From contig JBCAQO010000121.1 of assembly GCA_039111635.1 (NCBI GenBank), positions 1 through 25,929 on the forward strand: a stretch of DNA of 25,929 bases, in the 5' to 3' direction. The stretch's first letter is position 1. Every line of letters starts with the position of its first letter. The notes beneath the pieces were generated by a model that saw nothing but the letters and a program-made list of their open reading frames with translations, did no database searches and was not told the origin of the DNA. A program made the translations under genes and the position numbers. The DNA comes from Heterobasidion occidentale (taxonomy: Eukaryota > Basidiomycota > Agaricomycetes > Russulales > Bondarzewiaceae). This document shows, one piece after another, positions 1-9,308 of this stretch.

Positions 1-310
1 GTAAAGTGCTTCGGATGTGCTTCAGACTTGGACCGCTCCTATGACTCATTACTATTTACATGCCTCATTACATGAACGCTTCCTTACGGTTCCTGGTTCT
101 TGATGTGGACAGACTTTAGTTCCTGGCCCTGTTCCTGGTTCCTGATCAATCGTGATGTGGCTCGACATTGACATGGATGTGGACAGACATTAGTGATACT
201 GTACTATACTTAGATCAATGACACATCTTAGCTTACGGATCTCGATCATTGACTTCGGTACCTGAGAAGCGCACAGATCAGATCTTGATCCTGCCCTAGA
301 TACTTCTTTG

Positions 311-318
311 TATATTTA
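311..318 (+). promoter_or_regulatory. TATA box of the element A LTR promoter
   Basis: TATATTTA lies 33 nt upstream of the 10-nt segment (344-353) that complements the primer-binding site, so the predicted RNA start falls at about 340-344. The A2 LTR has the better match TATAAATA at the same place. A small inverted repeat (GAGCTT / AAGCTC) lies between the box and the predicted start. Confidence 0.65.
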
Positions 319-341
319 GCGGAGATGAGCTTCTAAGAAGC

Positions 342-743
342 TCAGCTCGTTCACCTGTAATACACTTGATCTCTGCACTGCGCCCAGTGTCTGGCTACCT
401 TCCTAGCCCACACTTTGTGATCTCTGTCAGATCTGAGCAATCCTTTACACGGTCTGATGACGCACTGGACTCGTCTCCCTTCCCTCCCCTCCCTCTACTC
501 ATCTGCTTCTACACCGGCCTAGCCGCCTTCCGTGTTCTCAGTTGGACACCTTCCCGTGTCATCTGTTGGACGGGAGAAGATCATCCGGTTCCTCCTCATC
601 ATCAAGAAGACCTCGAAGATCACCTTCTTCATTGTTTCGAGGACAAAGCAGAAAGCGACCCCGAATTCCTTGAAAGGGCCCAAAGACGATCCATCATCTT
701 TATCCATTGGAGTCTACGACTCTACGACCCCATGGAGGTTTAG
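342..743 (+). CDS. LTR-internal conserved reading frame (no ATG)
   Basis: This open frame fills R-U5 from the predicted RNA start to TAG at 741-743 and has no usable ATG. Its C-terminal part (near HHQEDLEDHLL, DPEFLERAQR, FIHWSLRLYD) is also recognisable in the 3' LTR of A (TAG at 21221), in A2 (ends 22873, minus) and in LTR C (23665-23897). Over the last 45 codons, A 5' LTR versus A2 LTR differ at 13 third, 7 first and 2 second positions by hand count, a coding-like pattern. The stops inside the frame in A2 and in the A 3' LTR are TGA where other copies have CGA or CAA. Function is unknown and no family is recognised. It could use a non-AUG start or be an exon of a spliced product. Confidence 0.45.
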   Translation, partial: SARSPVIHLISALRPVSGYLPSPHFVISVRSEQSFTRSDDALDSSPFPPLPLLICFYTGLAAFRVLSWTPSRVICWTGEDHPVPPHHQEDLEDHLLHCFEDKAESDPEFLERAQRRSIIFIHWSLRLYDPMEV

Positions 744-779
744 CCTAGGGACCCCTTCGTGCATCGGTGCACGTGATAG

Positions 780-1579
780 GTCTCCAACCTAACACTTGAA
801 CGAGCTCTTCCATCCCTACCCTACTCCAAGCTGGATCCCCAGCAGCTACGGCTCTTTCTCCAATCCGTAAACAATATTCTGGCAACCGCCATCAGGGTAA
901 ACCAAGCAGGAACCCTGTTAGGACGAATTAACAACCCAGGAACAATTGAAGTTGCAAGACACCAAAACCCAGGAAAGGTTTATTCAGGAGTAGCCACATT
1001 TCGGCCACAGGGATCACCCAAGATCTTCATCGACCTCAGCAAAACTGGATATCAGTTTTCCGGGATTTGCTTCATTAACAAACCAAAGACACCGTTCACC
1101 CTCACAGACAACAGAGAGCCCAACGTTGTCAGAACCGAGGACACCATCAAAATACACAACGGAAGACCAGACGACTTCCCCATCGCAGTTATTGCCGATC
1201 TCAGAAGAACCATTGCAAGAAACGTCAACGAAGACGGAATCAGAACGGAGCTTATCAAGAACAAGGAGAACCGAGACCACTACTCAGTCCTCATCCACTG
1301 GACCTTCTCGTCCACCTAGGAAAACACACTGGAAGCCCCTAACTCTCTGCCAGTCAGAACCGAAATTGACAGGATCATTTTTATTGTCAGAAGAGGAGAG
1401 TTCGCCCACAAAACTTATCATCTCCGAACCCTCATCTCGGGACACACATTCTCCGAAATCATCGAACTCATCGACCAAATTGATATTTCCATCAACAAAA
1501 TTATCAAAGGGACCCAGACCTACAAGAAGCATTACAAGCTGGAAGAAGACAGGCAGTACCCTTCTTCTTCAAAGAATAA
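780..1579 (+). pseudogene. Leader ORF0 of element A, unknown protein (no ATG)
   Basis: Open in frame from 780 to TAG at 1317-1319, then open again in the same frame. A 1-nt loss relative to A2 near 1497 moves the reading to the frame ending at TAA 1577-1579, just 3 nt before the ATG of ORFX. The A2 copy (22039-22800, minus) encodes the same protein. Over about 100 codons (1008-1319) the two differ at roughly 23 third, 18 first and only 2 second positions by hand alignment, which supports real coding. Recognisable stretches: FLQSVNNILATA, SPKIFIDLSKTGYQFSGICF, DHYSVLIHWTFSST, then RIIFIVRRGEFAHKTYHLRT. No start codon is visible in either copy. Both carry a stop at the 1317 position (TAG here, TAA in A2). 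Function unknown. Confidence 0.55.
797..806 (+). promoter_or_regulatory. Self-priming primer-binding site of element A
   Basis: TGAACGAGCT begins 3 nt after the LTR and is the exact reverse complement of AGCTCGTTCA at 344-353, at the predicted 5' end of the transcript. There is no tRNA-type TGG start. This is the arrangement known for Tf1/sushi-group elements, where the RNA 5' end folds back to prime reverse transcription. Confidence 0.75.
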
Positions 1580-1582
1580 ACA

Positions 1583-2213
1583 ATGGACAAAATCACCTTG
1601 GGATATCCTCCTGGCTACAGAACAGACCCAGCAGAAGTCTACAAAGACTTACCCAAAGACTTCAACGAGGACCAACTTTATTACGACGAGAACAAGAGAC
1701 ACTTCTACTACGCAGGAACTCTCACCGGATTCTTCCGTAAACGAGGAGAGAGCAGATATGAATACCCCACCTGGGGAGAGAAGACCGTCCATGCAGGACC
1801 CCAACTACACCTAGTCAAGGTTGCGGACTACGTCGCAAACAAGACCCTCGACAAACCTGAATCACCGACAGATAGGCATTGTAACTCGCCAAGACCGCAC
1901 ATACATACTCTACCCAGAGAAACAGCCAGTGGAAGTAGAATCTCTAGAAAAAATACTCCCGCTACATCCCCCTTACAAGAAACCACTCCCAAAGAAGACT
2001 TCCGAGCCCCAACACCGGAGTTTGTCCCAAAACCGGAGTATTTTGAAGCACCAAGTGGAAATCCGGAACCACCTGACAATCCAGAGCCTCCGCCCAATAC
2101 AATGTCGACAGATACTGGAGGTAATGAGTCCAAGGGACCAGCTATGGCTAAACCTACCACCTTCAGCGGAAACTGGAAATGAACAGAGCAGTTCCTCCAC
2201 GAAATCGACCTGA
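1583..2213 (+). pseudogene. ORFX upstream of and overlapping gag (LGYPPG motif)
   Basis: Starts at ATG 1583 in a strong context (A at -3, G at +4), directly after the ORF0 stop. It reads MDKITLGYPPGYRTDPAE at the N-terminus. A 1-nt excess near 1771-1790 relative to A2 shifts the reading into the frame ending at TGA 2211-2213. That downstream frame also has TAG at 1812, where A2 has a CAA codon. In A2 the ORF is one frame of about 210 codons (22035 to 21406) with a single TGA in place of CGA. The last 112 nt overlap the gag core in another frame. Element B has a related motif (LGFPPG) fused in frame to gag, so this is probably a detached N-terminal gag domain. Confidence 0.55.
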
Positions 2214-3121
2214 TGTTCCTGGCCAGGAAAAAGGATTATGCGAACGAATTCGCCAAAATCGCCTACGCTTTGTCATATATGAAGGAAGGATCAGTGGGGA
2301 TATGGGCAAGAAACTTTACTCAGGCCAGGAACACATTAAAGGATTGGAACAAATACACTTGGGCAGACACGGCCGGCTTCACATCGGTCCGCAAAAAGAT
2401 AGCCACCGACTTCAAGGAGTTCAATAAAGAAGCAGACACTCACAACAAATTAGCCAGGGTCAATCAGGGAAAAGAATCATTCAACACCTATCTTCAGCTA
2501 TTTAAACAGCTCGCGGCGCTTGCCAGTGTAGATGAAGAAACCAAGAAGACCCATTTCCTGTGAGGACTCAAATGGGAGCTAGCAAAGGGAATTTACGAAG
2601 ATCCCTCCAAAGATGGAACATGGGATGAACTGGTTGAGAAGGCCAAGAAACATGAAAAGATGCGCATTGCAAGGGACCAAGCATACGACCTCCAAAAAGG
2701 CAAATTCCAAATCTACACTCCGCGTACCTTTTACGACGAAAGGGCACCCTCGCGGCACGATAGGGAACCCCAATACAAACCTATGGATGTAGATGCAGCA
2801 GAAATGGAGGCCGATGCCGTTCGCACTCGCTTCAAGAAGCTTACCCTGGCAGAAAGAGATCGACTTGCCAAAGAAGGCAAGTGCTTCTTTTGCAAGAAGC
2901 CCGGGCACATGGCGCACAACTGTCCTTCTCGACCCAAAAGAAGATTCCAGCCTCCTCGTTGCAGGGCGGTGCGAGAAGGAGAAATAGACAAAGGACAATT
3001 CGATGATGAAGACGTTGAGGAAGGAAAGAACAGAGTCAACCACATCTGCCAAATGATGATGGGACTCAGCATGGAAGAAATCGAAGAAGTTCGAGCCTTT
3101 AGCGACTCGAAGAATTTTTAA
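2102..3121 (+). pseudogene. gag: Gag core with CCHC zinc knuckle, element A
   Basis: Nucleocapsid/capsid protein that forms the retrotransposon particle. The start at ATG 2102 (ATGTCGACA) matches the gag-core ATG of element B at 9768. A capsid-like helical region (for example YMKEGSVGIWARNFTQ) is followed by CFFCKKPGHMAHNC at 2882-2923, a CX2CX4HX4C knuckle that binds RNA. Two in-frame TGA codons (2180-2182, 2561-2563) interrupt it. The first corresponds to CGA in A2, so it is a C-to-T change. The frame ends at TAA 3119-3121 and overlaps the pol frame, which is -1 relative to gag, over 3103-3121. It also stays open upstream to 1583 in the same frame. Confidence 0.85.
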
Positions 3122-6100
3122 GGCCTCTCCCATTGGCAGCGGATGCGGAGAGTAGGATTCTTGCAGGAAATCGGTACGCTCCTCTGGCCAGTAAAGATAC
3201 TGACCAAGAGCATGGACATCCAGATGTATTGTATCTTTCGGAAATGAAATCACATGGTGCACCATCACTCCAACTTGAGACAATGCTCATAGGCAAGAAT
3301 AGAAAAGCTGCTACACAGGCACTGGTGGACAGTGGAGCCACCAGAATCTTCATGCACCCCCGCTTCGTAGAAGCACATCGAATCACCACGCATAAAACCC
3401 CTGCCCCTATCCCAGTTAGTATGGTCCAAAACACTGAGTTCAAAGGAGGACCCATTACAAGATTCGCCAACCTCAAATTACAGGTTCTAGGCGAAAAAGG
3501 GGGGTCGCATACAGAATCGGCAAGATTCTACATTGCGGAAATAGGAAAAGAGGACGTCATTTTAGGAACCGACTGGTTATTGGAACATAACCCAGAAGTC
3601 GACTGGCATGCCTATGGGCTGCACTTTACCAGATGCCCGCCCTCCTGCCAAATAAAAGGAGAACCGGTAAAAGCTAAAAGAGCTACAAGAAAACCAGGAC
3701 GCCCTAAACCAAGCATACGGCACATGGAAACAGTACCGCAAACGGGCGACTACTCAATACCAGTGCAAAAGCCGGGCAAAGCAGTACCAGGTTGGAAAGT
3801 GGGAAACACCACAGTACCACATCCGTGGACAATACCTACAAGTCCAGAGTTCACAACTCGAAGGTTGAATGCCGAACGTCTGAAGGCCCAAACCAGAAAT
3901 TACAAGGTTCTGACATGGGCTGAAGAAGACGTTCCGGAGGACGGTGACAGACTTCCGGCACTTCCCTCCAAGGATCTTGAAGAAGATGGAGTCTATCTCG
4001 TTAGATGCCTTGATACAGGAACATTACAGGCACTGGAATTATACAACGACTCCAAAGAAGGTGTTGATATACACCGCGCCGAAACTACGGAACTTCCGTA
4101 TGCCAATATACCGGCTCAGGGGAGCAAACCTGCCAAAGTACAGACAGGGAAACAAACAAAGCACACCAACTTGCAAAGACTTGCAGAAGAAGCCGCCAAA
4201 GGGAAACCCGAACTCTCCTTCGAGGAGATAGTGCCAAAGGAATACTGGAATTATAGAAAGGTTTTTGAAGGCCGACCAAAAGGACAGCTACTGCTCTCTC
4301 GACCTTGGGATCACAAAATAGAAATCAAGGAAGGAATGGATCACTCGCTCAAACCCAAGCTATACAGTCTCAGCCCCGGTGAGCAAGTGGAACTCAAGAA
4401 ATTCATAGACAAAAACCTTCAGAAAGGATTCATCAGAGAATCCAAGTCGCATATGGCATCCCCATTCTTCTTCATCAAGAAAAAGAATGGGAAATTACGA
4501 CCAGTAATGGATTATCGCAAACTCAATGAAATAACAATCAAAAACAAATACCCTTTGCCGATTATTCAAGAATTACTGGACCTTCTAGCTGAAGCCGTAT
4601 ACTTTTCACTAATGGATGTCGATACAGGATATAACAATGTACGCATGAAAGAAGGAAGCGAGAAACTGGCCGTGTTCGTCACCAATCTAGGAATGTACGA
4701 ACCCCTGGTTATGTTCTTTGGATTAACCAACTCGCCGGCAACATTCCAAACGATGATGAACGCACTCTTCAAAGACCTCATCTATGCCAGATTAGTAGCA
4801 ATCTATATGGACGACATCCTAGTATTTTCTAAAACAATGGACAACCATATCAAAACGGTACGAAAGGTTCTACAGATTTTACAAGACAACGATCTATACC
4901 TGCAACCCTCGAAATGCCACTTCCACAAAAAGAAAATCAACTACCTTGGATATGTTATATCACATGGACATCTGGAAATGGACCCAATCAAGGTGGCCGG
5001 CATTATGGACTGGCCAACCCCTGGAAAAGTCAAGGAAGTGCAATCGTTTTTAGGTTTTTGCAACTTTTATCGCAGGTTTATCAAGGATTACTCAAAAATA
5101 GCACGACCGCTATTTGAGTTGACACAGAAGGAACGCACCTGGGATTGGACACTGGCATGCAAAGAAGTGTTTCAAACGCTAAAACGAATATTCACAGAAT
5201 CTCTGGTGCTTGTTATGCCAGATACAAGGAACCCTTTCCGCATTGAATGCGATGCCTCCGACTTTGCCACCGGAGCAGTTTTATCACAAGTTGCCGAAGA
5301 TGGAAAATGGCACCCATGTGCTTATATTTCCAAGTCGCTCTCACCTACAGAACGCAACTACCCAATCTACGATAAAGAGTTGCTGGCTGTTGTTCGAGCC
5401 TTTGAAGCCTGGTGACACTATTTGGAGGGCGCCGAACACCCGGTAGACGTCTGGACGGACCACAAGAACCTCGAATGGTTCCAGTCAAGCCAGAAATTAA
5501 ACCGTCGGCAAGCACGATGGTCACTCTACCTCTCGCGTTTCGACTACAAATTGACGCACAAGGCGGGAGTCACTAATAAATACGACGGTCTGTCACGGCG
5601 TCCAGACCATAAAAAGGGGGTGGAATTTGACAATTCAGGCGAAACACTCTTGGAACCCAAACTTTTCAATAACACAGAAAAGATCCGAAGACCCTTTGCA
5701 GAAATCAATGCTATTGATACAGACAACAGTTGGGACCCTCACCGAATGCTTCACATCCGGGCAACTGGACGAGGAGGTGTTACTATAATAGACGACGACC
5801 TCCAGAAACGAATCATTGAAGAAAACAGGAAAGACGAATGGCTACTAGAAACCCTGGCCAAGATCAAAACCTTAGGACCTCGAAACATGAAGAAAGGCCT
5901 ACAAGAATGGAACAAAGAAGAAGGATTGGTCCTTCACAGAGGAAAGATATATGTTCCCCGAAACGAACAACTACGTCAAGAAATTATCAAGCTAAACCAT
6001 GATAATCTAGCAGCAGGACATCCAAGACAAAGAGGAACTTTAGCCTTAGTTGGACAAGAATTCACTTGGCCAGGAATATTAAACACAGTTCACCAATATG

Positions 6101-7419
6101 TGGAAGGATGCGCCATTTGTCAATCCACCAAGAACGACACACATCCTACCATGGTACCCCTACAACCAACAGAAATTCCAGATTGACCCTTCGGAACAAT
6201 AACCATGGATTTTATCACAGATCTGCCGGAATCAAACGGATACGACTCACTACATGTAGTAACCGATCGGTTTACCAAAACTGCAGTAATAACTCCATGC
6301 CAGAAATCCATCGACTCTGACAGAACCGCCAAGATCTTGCTAGAAAACACCTGGAGACGCTATGGACTGCCAGATAAAATCATATCGGATAGAGGAACTC
6401 AATTCGCTTCAAAAGTAGCGCAAGCCCTGCTCAAAGAATTAGGAATCAAATCCACCTTAAGCACAGCTTATCATCCATAGACGGACGGTGCTACTGAACG
6501 AATGAATCAGGAACTGGAACAATACCTCAGAGCCTTCTGCAGCTCTTCACAAGACGACTGGGCCGGATTAATCCCCTACGCGGAATATGCCCACAACACC
6601 CATTAGCACTCAGCCACGCAGAAGTCACCATTCGAACTTCTCCATGGATATCAACCATGGGCTTACCCAGCCATCATCGGAAACACGAATGTCCCCACCG
6701 TCGACGCTCGCCTCGAAGCTCTGCAGCGTGCTAGGAAGGAAGCACAAGCCAGCCTCGAAATTGCAGCCAAAGCCATGAGGATACAGCACGACTGTTTTGG
6801 AACGGACCTGCCACCTTTCAAGAAAGGAGATCAAGTATGGCTCGTTGGGAAGAACATCCACACCGATCACCCATCAGAGAAACTGAGACCCAAACACTTT
6901 GGGCCATTTGAAATCACTGACACTATAGGAAATGTCAACTTCAGGTTGAAACTGCCCAACAGCTGGAAGCACATTCACGACGTCTTCTATGCTAGTCGAC
7001 TCACGCCCTACAAGGAGAATGAGGTCTACGGCCCTAACTACCCTAAACCGGCTCCGGACCTGATCAAAGGGCAAGAAGAATTCGAAGTTGAAGCCATCGT
7101 CGGAGCCCGATGCTTTGGGCGATGGAAGATCCTGCAGTACCTGATCAAATGGAAGGGCTACCCAGAATTGGACAACTCTTGGGAAGCCGCGGCAAACATC
7201 ACTAATGCACAAGAAGCCATAAACGACTTCTACCGCCGGCATCCTCGGGCAGTCAAAGGAATGGAAGCCTCCATTCTGGCCCTGGTGATCGAATTGGAAC
7301 TCAACAGAGTAGCCGAAGAAGATCAAATTAAAAAGAAGCTCGAGAAGCATCCGATCGGAAAGAAGCTCCTCGCTACAGGATTGGCTATCCCCCAGATCAT
7401 GGAAGAGATCAACAAATGA
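3103..7419 (+). pseudogene. pol: Pol polyprotein: PR-RT-RH-IN-chromodomain, element A
   Basis: The polyprotein that copies and integrates the element. Numbering from 3133: aspartic protease DSGAT at residue 66 and GTDWL about 80 residues later; reverse transcriptase with YMDD at 558-561 (4804-4815); RNase H with Asp about 707 (IECDASD) and TDHKNLEWF; integrase HHCC finger (5998-6123); catalytic Asp 1026, Asp 1086 and Glu 1122, an exact D,D35E. A chromodomain at 7075-7248 (YLIKWKGYPELDNSWE) marks a chromovirus and would guide integration to modified histones. There is no ATG at the 5' end, so it is probably expressed by -1 frameshifting from gag. Four stops break one otherwise continuous frame: TGA 5413, TGA 6184, TAG 6478, TAG 6604. 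Each fits one C-to-T change (two CGA, two CAG). Inactive copy. Confidence 0.92.
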
Positions 7420-7781
7420 ATGACGCAGATAAAGAAGCCGCCCCTGGTTCCTCGATCAAAAGTGCCACCACCGGCGATCAACAATTGAGAAGCACAACCA
7501 AAGAAGCCCAATATAGACTCGTCTCAATCAAAGCCACAGCAGAAACGATCGGACAACTCTAATTGGCGGACTTAAGCATACTAGGAGCTACAAAAGCAGA
7601 CCAACCGAGGATTGGCATGGCCAGGCAAACGACTATGACCCCTTTCGACCCCACCTTATCCACAGTAGCCGTTTATACCATCGTCGCGACTCTTGCTCTC
7701 ACCGCTGTCTCCGTCGCCATCGCCCTTGTCCTCGGATCCCTTTACGCCGCTGCCACTATTAGCATCTCCTCCGCTGTATAA
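7416..7781 (+). pseudogene. Small tail-anchored membrane protein ORF after pol
   Basis: The ATG at 7416 overlaps the pol stop as ATGA (7416-7419), the layout used for stop-start coupled translation. The frame runs 121 codons to TAA 7779-7781 with one internal TAA at 7560-7562 that fits CAA to TAA. The N-terminal two thirds are soluble, with charged and polar residues. From about residue 81 to 118 there is a long uninterrupted hydrophobic stretch (VYTIVATLALTAVSVAIALV and onward), enough for one transmembrane helix or a hairpin, with almost nothing after it. The stop codon sits inside the TATA box of ORF3. Element B has nothing equivalent. Family unrecognised; a tail anchor is inferred from hydrophobicity only. 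Confidence 0.4.
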
Positions 7782-7784
7782 AAG
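7777..7784 (+). promoter_or_regulatory. Internal TATA box upstream of ORF3, element A
   Basis: TATAAAAG, a full consensus, lies 57 nt upstream of the ORF3 ATG at 7834. Element B has TATAAAAAGG 53 nt upstream of its own post-pol ORF. The shared position suggests a promoter for a separate subgenomic ORF3 mRNA. Confidence 0.55.
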
Positions 7785-7833
7785 ACACCCTGCATCAAGC
7801 AGAGACGTTCCTCAGCATCCCAGCTACAATTGA

Positions 7834-8705
7834 ATGTCCCTCGCTCCTGCACACCTCCTCTTAGCTCACTCCCCCCGCTATATTCTCAGCAACATCAGAA
7901 TGACTTCTGCCACAACCTCCCCTCACGCTTCCAACACCTCTTCCCCCAACCCCTTCATCCTCTGCACCATCACCCCTCCCACTGCCACCCCCACACTTGT
8001 TGATGACTCGGACTCGGACTTCGACAGCGAGGATGACATCCCCTCGGAAGGCGTCCACGTCGCCAACCCACTCACGGAATTTGTCATCCCCCGCTTCCCA
8101 GCTCAAATGCCGAACCCCCACATTGTTGTCCCTCAGTTGGCTTTTGCAGTTCACAACGAAAACCCCCGTTTCCACATTCGTGCTCTACCCAGCCCCCTTC
8201 ATGACCTCCGCCTCTACCAAGATCTGGCTACAAGCAACAGTATCTACCACCTCACACTCGCCGAGGACAAGGCCCCCATCATCTTGAACCAGCTGGGTTT
8301 GAAGGACCCCCGTGCATTTCTTTTTTATTTACAGCAAGCAGTCTTGGCACAATGCTATCAAGTATTCTCTGGACCACTCACCCAGACTCAGGCCATCCTC
8401 CTCGCCAACATCACAGTCACCTCCTATCGCATGAGAGGGCTAATTAACCTCCCTGCCGTTTGCAACGACATGATCAACTTCCGACTAGGCGGGATCTTTA
8501 GCAGCAGCTCCGTCCTCCTCCAAACGCACACCATACCAGTTTGGCTCGACATGCTAGCTCAAATCCGCTACAAGGAAAACACAATCTGTTGGTTCCGCTT
8601 CATAGGGCTTAATGGGACACGTCTGAAGATCGAGGAGTACGTCCCTAAGGGACTGTTGCCAACCCACTCCTTCCCCCTTAACAGTCGCGGAGTTCACCCC
8701 ATCGC
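7834..8705 (+). pseudogene. ORF3 of element A, 5' part (split by element B)
   Basis: First 290 codons of the post-pol ORF, starting at ATG 7834; a second ATG at 7900 (after NIR) is an alternative start. The N-terminus is Ser/Thr/Pro-rich and followed by an acidic run (DDSDSDFDSEDD), then a folded-looking region (FYLQQAVLAQCYQVFSG, IPVWLDMLAQIRYKENTICW). There is no signal peptide or obvious transmembrane helix, so it does not look like an envelope protein. Element B inserted after codon position 8705; the frame resumes without loss at 19612. I do not recognise a family. The C-terminal half (19612-20419) carries a zinc knuckle, which suggests a nucleic-acid-binding role. Confidence 0.65.
8701..8705 (+). 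other. Target-site duplication of element B, left copy
   Basis: ATCGC just before the B 5' LTR; the right copy is ATTGC at 19607-19611. The single difference is C to T at a CpG. Five bp is the size expected for Ty3/Gypsy integrase, and removing B plus one copy keeps ORF3 in frame. Confidence 0.8.
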
Positions 8706-9296
8706 TGTTATGACTTGACCGATCGGGGCCCTTCGGGGTCGGTCTAACCGATGGATCAAGCATCACATGCTAGGCGGCTCCACTACGGAGCGTACATCAA
8801 GGTATTCGGCATGTCCTTAGGAGCCGACAAGACCGATGGTTCTTCAAGACATCGGTAAAGGCTATATGAGAGGGACACGAGGCTCACGGAGTTCACACAG
8901 TAATAAAGAGAGGCATTCACATGCCATGGGCTTAGGGCTTATGGGTAAGCACCTCGTCGCACCATGATGGATCAGTGCGACTGGAGAAGTACAAGAGTAG
9001 ACGCCGGTTGAGAAAGACGGCGACCACAGCTCTCTTAGGATGGAAACCTGGAGAAGCACACGGACTCTTACCCTATACCCCATACAGTATATAAGGCCCA
9101 TAGAATAGGCTGAGGATCTTCAGTCTATTCTCTTCGTTCCCCCTGTATCTACGCATACAGGACTCTTAGAGCTAATCATAAATTCCCTCCTGTATCGTAG
9201 CCTGATACAGTCGAGACTTCGTCCACCACTCAGTCCACTGTGCAACCTAGGGAAGAACCTGTTACTCTTGGGTTACTGAACGAGCAGTTCGTAACA
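8706..9296 (+). repeat. 5' LTR of element B
   Basis: 591 bp, from TGTTATGAC to GTAACA, matching 19017-19606. U3 opens with a GC-rich inverted repeat (GACCGA / TCGGTC). The TATA box is at 9088 and the predicted RNA start at about 9120. Confidence 0.95.
9088..9096 (+). promoter_or_regulatory. TATA box of the element B LTR promoter
   Basis: TATATAAGG lies 34 nt upstream of the self-priming segment AGTCTATTCT (9122-9131). The 3' LTR copy reads TATACAAGG, a weakened box. Confidence 0.65.
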
Positions 9297-9298
9297 CT

Positions 9299-9308
9299 AG
9301 AATAGACT
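9299..9308 (+). promoter_or_regulatory. Self-priming primer-binding site of element B
   Basis: AGAATAGACT begins 3 nt after the 5' LTR and is the exact complement of AGTCTATTCT at 9122-9131, the predicted 5' end of the transcript. The geometry and length (10 nt) equal those in element A although the sequences are unrelated. Confidence 0.75.

Larger units (their letters stand above)
1..794 (+). repeat. 5' LTR of element A (first ~49 nt outside window)
   Basis: Window base 1 aligns with 20480 of the 3' LTR at 20431-21274, and both copies end in ACCTAACA. U3 runs to about 340 and contains a TATA box; R-U5 runs to 794. The LTR end is the inverted complement of the TGTTAGG start seen in the 3' copy. 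The two LTRs differ at many sites (about 90-93% identity by eye), which implies an old insertion. Confidence 0.9.

Noticed and set aside
1126..1740. 204-codon plus-strand frame over ORF0
   Set aside because: Ser/Thr/Arg-rich composition typical of an out-of-frame read; codon-position differences between A and A2 support another frame.
2579..3283. 234-codon frame antisense to gag and pol
   Set aside because: Shadow of the gag/pol coding strand; no motifs and no support from A2 or B.
6874..7350. 158-codon frame antisense to the integrase C-terminus and chromodomain
   Set aside because: Mirror of a well-supported sense domain.
7834..8705. ORF3 as an envelope gene
   Set aside because: No signal peptide, no transmembrane segment and no Cys pattern of a surface glycoprotein; the C-terminal zinc knuckle argues against it.
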